Shown: positions 23,026 to 34,998 of the stretch, piece by piece
Numbering within the stretch: position 1 is the stretch's first letter
Layout: every line of letters begins with the position of its first letter
Assembly: GCF_002999335.1 (NCBI RefSeq)
Contig: NW_020312125.1
Coordinates: 248,001 to 312,000, forward strand
Origin: Cyclospora cayetanensis
Taxonomy: Eukaryota; Apicomplexa; Conoidasida; Eucoccidiorida; Eimeriidae
Length of the DNA stretch: 64,000 nt
Direction of reading: 5' to 3'
Notes under the pieces: generated by a model
Databases searched by the model: none
Told to the model about the DNA's origin: nothing
Seen by the model: the letters and a program-made list of their open reading frames with translations, nothing else
Translations under genes and position numbers: made by a program

Positions 23026-26000
23026 TCAGTCACTTTCTGCTTCCACCTGCTGCACTTCTGGCTGCTGTGCCTGCGCTGGAATTGGCAGCACTCCGGACGC
23101 CGGGGGAAAGCAGCTGGAGGGCTCTTGTTCCTGCGGTGGGGATGCACTGCAGCAAGCTGAGCCGTCACAGCCAGGAGATGCCTTTGCTTGGCATTCAACT
23201 GCGCGCACCACACCAGCCTCCACAGCACATCGTATTCCTGTCCCTTAAAAGACTTCTGACCCCGGCTCGACCTGCACAACCCTCGATTGAGCTACTGCAA
23301 GCGCCAAGGACTATGGAATCGGACAGTTCAGTGCGCCCTGCGCTGATTCACGTTTCGCATATTCAGTTCACATCAGTATTCGCTTTTACCTTTGCCCCTC
23401 ATCTCTTCCTCCCCGTGTGCATGTCTGCACTGCGTCCCAGCCCTGCAGAACCCTGCAGCCCAAAAGGCACATAGCCCCGTCTTGTAGAAATCGGAAGTCG
23501 AACGCAACTCCCGCAGCGCATGCGCAAATTTGCAACGGCGAGACGCCCTGCACAAGCCACGCAAGCAAACGTTTCCAAGATGAGGGCCAAAAGAAACACA
23601 AGGCCTTGCTCAGACGTATAGCGCGGAAGCAATCAAAATACATCTGGAAGCCTCAACCATCCACAGAGCTCTAAACTCACAGCCGGCACAATCCATTCTT
23701 GTACAACTGGCACATCCTTGTTTTGAACAAAGGGTTGGGGGCCTGCGAGCCTTGGGGGCCCTGCGCCCCAGTAACCCGAGCTTGCGCTCGGGGTTTTGAG
23801 CAGCTGTGCTGTTGCATCAACTCGTATTGTTGCATATCCTGTTGCTTCTGCTGCTGGTCTCCCTCCCGCTGCTCCTCTTGTTGCTCCTCGCTTTGTCGCT
23901 TCAGCTCCTCGAGATGCTCTTCTTGCAATCCCGGCTGCTCTTGTTGCTGCGGCTGTGGCTGCCTTTCCGTGTTGGGGCCCCCCGCGTTGGCGTTGCTGGA
24001 CTCTCCCACGGTGGCTAAGGCATCTTCTCTTTCCTGAGGTGCCTCGGTGGGGTTCTCTCGCACGCCTGTTCTGCTCCCTCCCTGCAAAGCTACTGCTGCT
24101 GCAACAATGCTTTTTGAAGTTGGTCCTAGGGCCCCTCGCGCTCCTCCTCCTCGCCGCTCGCAGCAGGCCCGCCGGCTAAGGGGCGTCCCCCCGCTCCCCT
24201 CTTTGAGAGTGGGGTGTATCCCAGGCAGCTCCCGTACATCTTCGATATCCCCGCTGCCGGCGTGACACACTGAGGGGCCCCCGCTGCGAGCGCCTGCACA
24301 CGGAAGGGCCCCATCAGGGTGTTCTGCCTCCCTTGGGCATCGTTTCCACCGGCACTGCTGTCGAGGGTTCCCCGATGGCTGCGGCCTAGCAAGCGTTCCC
24401 ACAAGCGTCGCCCCCACAGGCTCCTGCTCCCCTGTGGGGCCCTCCCCTCTGGTAAGATACCCTGGAGACTCCAGGTGTGCAGAAGCCTCCCCCGCAGAAC
24501 ACAGCAAGGCCCCTGAAGCGCCTGGGGGCCCCCCCGGAGCCCCTGAAGGTGTGCCCCCGCCTTGCGTTTTGGCGACCTGGGGAAGCAACGGATCCCAGCT
24601 CCCACAGGTGTACGGACAGACGAAAGGGCAGTACATCAGTAGCTGCTGCTGCTGCTGCTGCTGCATCCGCATGTATTCACATGCCCAAAATTCTTCAGCG
24701 CACAGAGGATGCGCCCCCGGGAGGGGGGGCCCCCCTGCATTGTACCCTGGAACAGACCTGTCAATCAAGTATTGGTGCGGGACGGCAACAGCATACGGAA
24801 GAGGGACAGGTGTCTGCTGCTGCTGTTGCTCATCTTCATCTCCCGGTGATGTCTGGCAGGGAGCGGCAGCATACGGGTAGCACGAGTAGAGTTGATGGCC
24901 TCCCGGCTCTGCTGCCGCAGGCACAGGATGTGCCCCGTAAGGCAACACTGGGCAGGAACGGCCCAGCCAGCTCAACTCTTGTTGTTGCTGTTGCGTGTGC
25001 TTCTGCCAGTTCACTTCTTCTGCGCCTCCGCCACCTCCGGCAGCAGCAACATCAGCGCCAGCGAGGGGAAGAGCCAGCGGGGACTGCATGCAAAGTCCGC
25101 TCTCGGGTGTATGGACGTCCTGCGAGGAAACTGCCGTCGTTGCCTCAGCCTCTGCTGCTGCTGCTGCTGCTGCTGCTGTAGCTGTTGCTGCTGCCACATA
25201 TCCTTGTCTGCCCAGTTCCGCAGGGCAGCTCGCTGCACTGGGTGTCGGGCTGCTGGCTGCTGTTTCTCCTGCCGGTGCTCTGCTGCTCTCCAGAAAGGTG
25301 GCAGAGTCAGACGTCCCACTAAAAGGTTCGCGATGCGAGGGCTGGGGGGCAGCTTGTTGCTGCTGTGGCTTCTGCTGCGGCTTCTGTGAAATGAGGGACT
25401 GCCCAAGCCCCCGTTGTTGCTCCTGATCCGGAGAATTAGGGGTCCCCCACGTTTGTTTACCCGCTTCACAAGGGCACCCCATGTCATGCGTGCTTATGTG
25501 GCGTGCGGCCTTGCAGCCAATCTCTCCCTCTTCTCTAGCGCAGCATGTGTATATGGGGGGACCGGTGTCTGTTGCGCGCTGCAGTCTCCCTGGATGTATG
25601 AAGCAGGCTGGCATCTCTTCGGGATTAATGACTGCCTCTTCATTCAAGAAAGAGCCTCCCGATCCACCAGGGAGCTGCTGATACAGTTGAGGGTTGTAAA
25701 GGTAGACGCAGCGCATGCAGCGACGCGGCCAGGGCAGCTGTAGCAGTCTGAACTCCTGCCTGAGGGTATGCTCATACACCCCGCCACAACAGCTCTCACC
25801 CGGAGGTTTCCGTCCTCCGCAAAGAACCGATCCATCAATCTCTCCCGTTCTCAAGTAACTCAAGACGACGGAGAAAACTTCAGGCTCGCAGTCTAGGAGC
25901 AAACGAGGTGCCCCAGAGGTAGGATTATTTCCCACGCCCTCAGGTGTACGTGTAGCTTTCGCTTCCTGTCCTCTTATCATGCGCCTTAGCACAGGGGACT

Positions 26001-26382
26001 TGGAAAGGGTCTTCCGTGTGGCGTAAAACAACCGCGGGCCTACCTGCACCTCTACGAGGCCTTGCTGCTCTGATGGCGTAGCAGCTGCTGACTCCACCGT
26101 TAGTACTGTTGTTGTTTCTCGATCGCCAGAATTCGTGAGGGCTTCTGCTTCTGCGGCACCGCACTCTGCTGCTCCTTCCTGTGCAGCATTTGTAGCTGCT
26201 GCCTCAGCAGCGGCTTCCGCTATTGCTAGGGCACCCTTCATTGTCGCGGGGGGAGCTGGGCTTGTTCTTGATCCCGTAGCTGCTGCCGCCGTTCTTGCTG
26301 GTGCGCGTGCTGCTGCTGCAGTGGCTGATGACACTCCAGGGTGCTCCAAGGAGAGAGACGGAGAACTTACGGGAGAGACCAT
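23026..26382 (-). CDS. BTB/T1-domain protein with tandem CCCH zinc fingers
   Basis: Three exons, 26382-23681, 23547-23390 and 23237-23026, give about 1023 residues. Junctions CGGCT|GTGAGT, TGTGCAG|GGCGTC, AAAG|GTAAAA and GGACAG|GAATAC are phase-consistent; the last acceptor could move 6 bases upstream. ATG 26382 is the first Met; the frame above it starts only with GTG. Residues ~109-180 resemble the BTB/T1 fold of KCTD-type proteins: VEVQVGPRLFYATRKTLSKS, RRMI, then PEVFSVVLSYLRTGEI. At the C-terminus two fingers are split by intron 1: C-x7-C-x6-C-x3-H (CQLYKNGLC...CKFAH) and C-x7-C-x5-C-x3-H (CAFWAAGFC...CRHAH), joined by ALRELRST and a second YKTGLC lead-in. CCCH pairs of this kind bind single-stranded RNA; BTB domains mediate oligomerisation or Cullin-3 contact. 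The ~650 residues between are Gln/Ala/Pro/Gly-rich and apparently unstructured. Domains are read from sequence; an RNA-regulatory role is inferred. Confidence 0.82.
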
Positions 26383-28068
26383 GGGCAAAGGGCCCCGTAA
26401 GGGACCTGCTTGCACGTGTGGGGAGTATTGACAGGAGTTCCCAAGAGTGTTTCACCGCCTCTGGTAAGCCCCTGTTGTGTGCGTTCCGTTTCCTAGACAA
26501 TCGCGGCTGGGGCCCTCGCGGGCCCCCGCTCTTACTATTGCTGTGGGGGCCCCTGTTGCTGTTGCCTCGGGGACCCCATGTAGCAAAAAATGACGAGAAA
26601 AGCCTGTAAAACATCTAAATAACAATTAGCGAGGAGAAATGAAGATTGAAGAGCATTGAGAAAAACAGAAGGCCGCCCTCAGCCCCAGCGCAGAAACACG
26701 CCGTCGTGCCGTACCCCCTGCAAGGCCCCCGACATTCCCCGTGGGGGCCCCTCGGGGATCCCGCAGACGATATAATTGCTGCTTTAGAGGAGAAACGCGT
26801 AGAAATTCAGGCGGAAGATTTGTGGACCTTAAGGTATTGGTTCTGTTCATTTGAGAAACTAGCGGCACAGTTTCGCATTCGGCGAACAGGCAGCTGGCAA
26901 TAGACCTTTCAGCTACCGCCCTGCTTTGCTCTTCTTCGATGTGCGCACCTTTCTAGTTACAGTTTTAGTAACCTCCTTGTGCCCACATAAAATTTGGTGG
27001 CCTACACGTCTCCGAGAACCGCCTGTAAGAGGATACCTCAAACACGCGCGGCCTGGCAGCATGCAGCTGCCAAAGGTGCCCGTCGCTTAGCAAATCATCA
27101 AAATAAGCAACCATGTCGTTCCCGCCAAATCTACCCAGCCTCCTCTTCTTCCTACTTGACTTGGTGGACTCGCAAAAATACAAAACATAAAGGGTTGCTA
27201 TGCCGTAAACGTTTCTCGTATGGACATACGAAGTATAGTTTAGCTTTCTTCAGGCATCTTTGTCGCTGTCACTTTTGCAGGGTCACACGCCTCAGAACAA
27301 ACGCTACGAGCTCCCCTGACAGTCCTTAGTATTAGTATAAGGTGTGTTCACGGCGGTGCTACTAACAACAAGAGCCACTGGCCTTACAGCAGCCGCTGTA
27401 GTCATTGCATGAAATTTTTCTTCACTAACGCATGCACTGACAGCTACATATCCTCCGGCTTCACGCAATGGGCCCAGAGGGCACAAATGAACCGTCGGAG
27501 GCTATACGGAGATATGAGCTTCCGAATATGTATGCACCCTAGTGGCGAGCCTTTTTTCAGAGTTTTGTATGGCACAGCAGGCCTTAGAAGTGCCATTTTA
27601 CTTTACGCTACGGGTGCACATTGCCGGCACCGGCGGAGAGGTCTTATTCAAAGCGTGCGAAAAGATATATAAGAGGGAGGCATTAGAAGCCCCAAGTAGT
27701 AACTGTCACACGCCAGTATGGAGACGTGCGCGGATGCTACAACCCCAAGGAGTAAATGAGTCAGATGCCAGGGCCCTTGGTAGGCACAAGGCACTGTAGG
27801 CGCGTTTGCTTGGCTCCTCGAGGAAAATCTAATGGATACGGTACTATAGAGGTGTTCACAAAGGGGAAAGACTGAAACAGCAGACGCTTCCCGCCTAAAA
27901 GGGAGGTAGACTGCTGGGAATGCAGTGGGAGACGCCTAAAACTACGGTGAAACAGCCCATGCGAAACAAGGACGAGACAGCAGCCATCGCAGTAGTGACT
28001 GATTTCGTTGTAGTTGTTTGCCTCTGAAAAATGTAACCCTGGTATGTTAAGATGCTGTTGCACATCTG
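26383..28068. other. Intergenic, no gene supported
   Basis: It lies upstream of the BTB-CCCH gene and downstream of the methyltransferase gene, so it should hold the first gene's promoter and the second's 3' end. Two overlapping plus-strand frames near 27409-27799 are open for about 85 codons but have no recognised similarity or splice partners. Confidence 0.35.
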
Positions 28069-31000
28069 TTAGGTCTCATTGGGTTGAGCCTTAGCCTTAA
28101 GGGATTCCATAACTCTGAAAAGCGGTGGGAGGTGGGGCCTTCTTTTGCCTGAGCATCTGTCTCCTACCTCCTGAAAGGCGCACCTCGAGTGAATGCCTGC
28201 CTGTCTCATGGCAGCAAGAGACACCAGGAGGGCCTCCTCCGCCCGGATGGTGCGGGAGGACTGCATGGGGCAGGTGTTTACGTACTCGTCAAAGAGACAG
28301 CTTGGGGGTATGTCGGTGCTATTCCCCTCCATAAAGGAATGCAGCGGGCCTCCAGGGGAACCCTGGCGGGAAAGAGTTTTAGAGGCCCTGCGTAAGTCGG
28401 ACGGTAGCCCCTCTGAAGCCCCCACCGATCGCCCTTCAAGACACTGGCTCACTGCAGTACGGGCCTCTGCTGTAGGAACGCCTGCCTGTGGGTCCTGTAT
28501 GACCTCCTCCAGTCCATGAACACCACCAAAGACCAGCAAAAGGTGACTGAATTTGAGCAACACACGCGGACTAGGAACTCTGTGCATAGTAAGATCAGCT
28601 GAGTGAGTACCGGCATCAAGCAAGCAGGACGACAGAGGGCGACATACCTGTAGCTACCGTACTGTAGAGTGGGCGCAACATCCCCCAAAGCCTCTCCTCT
28701 CTCCGACGTGCCAACAAGGCAGTCATACAGCCCTCCGGAGCTTCCATCTAAGGCATGGCCTCTGAAGACCTCCCGCAAGGATGCTGCAGCCCGCACCTGG
28801 TAGCCCCAATATAGACCTGCGGAGTACACAAGCCAGCACACGCGAATATTGTGCCGTCTGCTACAGTTTGTCTTTCTGAAAAAAGCAGTGTGTGCAAGTG
28901 GTGCTGTGCATTGGCAACACACAAACCATTAGCAATTCCAGCGAAAAAAAAGAGTAGCAGTCTCCGCGGCTTGTAGCGAAGCTGAACTGTATCAGGCCTC
29001 TCCAGATCAAGCCCATGCCATGTGCTGTGACAGAAAGCAGTAGGCTTCGAGCACGCCTTAGGCCTCACCGGCTCGGGTCGGTGGTTCCTGGGGGCTGACT
29101 GCCTCCCCCTTGAAAATTGCTTCCTTCTTGGCAGCTGACAGCCGCCCACCGTCCCCCGCAGTCCGCATTGCAGGGTGCAGACGCAAAGTTACTCTGCAGC
29201 ATACATGCACACCCCCTGCCGCAAGTTCCACTCCCTAGCAGCCCCCTATCATTGATAGCAGCATGTGAAGCGATGGGGTGAACCTGACCTTGTACCGGGG
29301 GGTATCCGCTGAGAACAGGTGACAGGTACGGCAAGGCCACACTCCACAAGGCAGCCTTTCGTAGTTTTGGGGGGGTCTTGAAGGACAACACCTTCTCTGT
29401 AGGGCAGCCATTCCGAGCGACGGAGATGATGGGGGGCGTCAAGAGGGTTCTGTAACCCCGCAAACTTCAAGTCTGAGGCACCAGAATACAAACATTTCAG
29501 GAGGAGAAATCATATGGCTCGGCAACACGAGATACCCAGTGAAAATGCATATGGGAATGGGAGGAGGCAAAGGGAAAAGACAGCCACAAATTACGCGCAA
29601 GGGCCCCGGAGTATTCCGTCTGCCTTTAAGGAACAAAAGTGTACGCGTTCTTCACAACAGCCGCAAGTTAGCAATCATCTACGGTTTCACGCGTGCGTCA
29701 AATAAAAGGCACTCAACAAGTGAAGCACCATACGAAAAATTGGTGTAACCCCTCCACAAAAACTTTTATCGGCAGGCGGCCTTCTTGGCAGATGCCGCCG
29801 GGCGGCACTCCCTGCTTCATCAATCCCTTTCTGCAGTACACGAGAAGGCGCTTTGCTGCCTCCCCCCAAAAGGCACCTTGCTACTCGTAGAGGGAGGCCT
29901 ATCGAAAAGTTGTGGGTTTCGCTGCCTCCCCCCCAAAAGCACCCTGCTACTCGTAGAGGAAGGCCTATCGAAAAGTTGTGGGGGCAGATTCCCACAGAGC
30001 TGGGTATGTAGCGTGCCTGGATGAAGCTTAAAGAGAAGCTTGCGGAGGAACTGGGGCGTCTCAAGGTATTGTAAGTTTCGCACAAAGAAATCCAAAGCCG
30101 CAGAGCGCCCTGTAGAAGGGACTATCGCAGAAGCTGACAAAAAGCGCAAAAGGCAACCCCGATTTCTTTATTCTGAGCTTTGCAGTGTTTGTTCTAAGAC
30201 GCTAGGCCTGAAGTGCCATGTGCGTGTATGTTGAGTAAAACGTCTCAGAGTTGTTTGGAACTTCCTGATGCGGTGCGGCCTTTCCTAAAGGGGGCACACG
30301 CCACGTTCCCGCCTCCTAAGGCTCGCCTGCATGTCTCTGGATCCTTACCACGGTCCTCATAGATGATGATCTCCTCTACTCCCATGATGACTAACGTGCG
30401 GGCAATCTGACCTACGAGGGCAGCTTTCAACTCAGGCGACTGCAGCACAGGCAGAAATAGAATGCAGCCCCCGCCTCCAAATCATCAGATATCCTGTCTA
30501 TATATGCATATATATATACATTTAGACATTACGCATCTGCATCTATCCTCTGGGCCGTCAAAATCGAAGGTTGCATAGGGGCCTTCATACATCTAGGCCC
30601 TCTACGACCAGAAATGCCATTCAGGTAAGCATCTAGATACACTTCTCTGTATGTACAGGCACATGTCGGAGACGCCTGCATAGCGACGGCCATTTGCATG
30701 TACACCTCGAGCACTAGCCGTTGGCTGTATCGCTTCTCATAGGCGAACGTGCAATAGAGAACATAGTCTCCATGCGAAAAATTACACAATAAAGATGCCA
30801 CACAGCTCAGCGGCTGGAGTGAACTTCCCAAAAAGCTGCCGATCAACAACTTTCGGGGCTCCTGCTACGGACTTGCGCGTTGGCAACGATGGAGGCGGGC
30901 AAAGCCACACTGAGGGTTCCTTTCCGAGGCGATCCTTGAAATGGAATAACCTGCAATACAAGCGCATAAAATAGCTCCGATGCACAAAAGCCCTTGGGGA

Positions 31001-31891
31001 ATTTCGATGAAAAGCAGCGCGAATAACCTGATCTCCCACTCTCTGAGTATGGGGGACCTTTTCACCACGGATACAGATGTCCCGGGTGGGTGTGTTCAGT
31101 CCATACACTTTGAAGCGGCTTAGGGTGAAGAAATTATGGTTGCACATTCAAAACATTCTTCAGGGCTTTAGGGCTTCGTGCGCTAGTGTAGAAACATTGG
31201 CATTAGGGTTTGCAGTCTTTTTACCCGCGGGATGAGGTTCAGCGACTCTGCAAAAGCGTCCTGAGGAATCCAACTTGCACAAGACCTGCAGCAGACACGC
31301 CGAGATTGAACATGCTCGCGTTGTCACTGGCCACTCCCTCGTAAGCTCTAGATGTACGCAGTAATAGAAGACAAACGTAAGACAGATGCATTAATTTGTA
31401 CAGGCATGCACGCTTGTACAAGGAATACCCATCGATACATGCTGATTCCACGCCACGCAATTACTCAACGCGTTAAGTACTGGAAGCCGAAGGCAACGGA
31501 AGAGATGCAGCCTCCTGCTCATCATGCATGAGGAAGAATGAGGGGGAGGGCAGGTGCGGCTGGGACACGGAAGGTGCCTAGGCCCCGAGTCACACAGAAG
31601 CTCCATTGGTGTGCAATCTGCAGCAATAGAAGGTTGGTGTTGATCTGTGGTCGAAGGTTTGTGACTTAGCGCCTACTCTGTGTTGCCCTCCTGTACACCT
31701 TCGCCCTCAGCAGTGTCATTTTTACGTTCCTTCTTGCGCTTCTTCAATTCCCAATGCACCGCTGTTTCCATCGGCGGATCTTCCTTCCGAGGATCCTCCT
31801 TCGTCTCTGCAGAGTTGGATACGGCATCCTCGATGTCCTCCGCTCTCCGCCATTTGACCCGCCTCCCTTCTTCCATGGTGTTTCGCGGCAT
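28069..31891 (-). CDS. SPOUT-class RNA methyltransferase, SPOUT1/C9orf114 family
   Basis: Eight exons: 31891-31677, 31514-31457, 30439-30349, 30109-30017, 29472-29289, 29193-29069, 28816-28648 and 28546-28069, about 470 residues. Exons 3-8 follow the human SPOUT1 (C9orf114, CENP-32) sequence almost motif for motif: SPELKAALVGQIART, LQYLETPQFLRK, LKFAGLQNPLDAPHHLRR, AGLYWGYQVR, LVGTSERG, LLLVFGGVHGLEE and VNTCPMQSSRTIRAEEALL, the last being part of the knotted cofactor site. All six junctions keep phase. The intron after 30017 starts GC instead of GT. The first two exons are less certain: the first encodes a Lys/Arg/Glu-rich leader such as the family has, and the 58-base second exon was placed by phase (2 in, 0 out) and a good polypyrimidine tract. 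The family binds S-adenosylmethionine and modifies RNA; the exact substrate is not settled. An insert of ~60 residues precedes the knot. It diverges from the SAHH gene. Confidence 0.88.
29855..29986. repeat. 66-base tandem duplication in an intron
   Basis: Two copies of a 66-base unit start at 29855 and 29921; each contains ctgctactcgtagagg and cctatcgaaaagttgtggg. They lie in the intron between exons 4 and 5 of the methyltransferase gene. Confidence 0.9.
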
Positions 31892-34287
<2,396 letters not shown>

Positions 34288-34998
34288 GACGTTACAGTGA
34301 CTGGGCAAAAGCTGCTCTGCTGATCGTACACTGCAGGAGGCTCAGAGACACTTGAGATGCCGGGCCGATTGTGCCCGGCCCTAACCCGGCTAGGGCTTTA
34401 AACTTCTTTTTACATTCAGTGTTGGTGTGGTTAAAATCCTAGGGGGCGTGGCAAGCCTCCCTTATTTCCTTGCATCCTTTTAGTGCCGCAAGGGCGCCTG
34501 GTGGGCCGCTTAGAGTGTTGCGTTTCCCTTTGGCTTACCGCTCTCTTTTTGCCCAATCCCTGTTAGCCGCTGCAGTATCGACCCGCCTAAAGCGAGACTG
34601 CTAAAGCAACAAGTTACGCCGTGTCAGTCGCATACACTGTACAGACTTCTGTTCACAGTGAAGGCCCCTGTATTACTACTTTTGGCAGCAACGGAGTGCG
34701 ACTAGGCTTGCTGCTCCTGAGGCCAGTGCTGTTTTGCTGGGAGCGTGCACGCTACACCAGCACATCGTCGCCGACTTAAAAAGGTCAGGGAGGAAAGGCG
34801 GCGAAAGCGTCCCCACATCAGGGAGCGGATGGGGGAGGCGAGGGGCACCTCCGTTTAGTGAATTCGCACCTCGCCGTCTTGCAGGTGCAGTGTGTGGAGG
34901 GTTGCAAAGAGCAGTGTCGTCGAGACTAGTTAGGCCCAGTCAGATCCTTGTCCCTTTTGCACGTCTAGCTCTCCCCATTCAGCACATGGCCTAGTCGG
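34288..34998. other. 3' flanks of SAHH and the downstream minus-strand gene
   Basis: A convergent intergenic stretch. It should hold both 3' untranslated regions. At 34360-34400 the sequence 'ccgggccgattgtgcccggcc' can form a short hairpin. No gene was seen. Confidence 0.4.

Noticed and set aside
22773..23279. 168-codon minus-strand frame below the BTB-CCCH gene
   Set aside because: The alternative frame used by exon 3 joins in phase to the finger exon and reads as normal Gln/Pro/Ser-rich protein, while this one does not.
34360..34400. Telomere-like CCCTAA phrase
   Set aside because: Only one copy of the heptamer-like motif is present, not an array.
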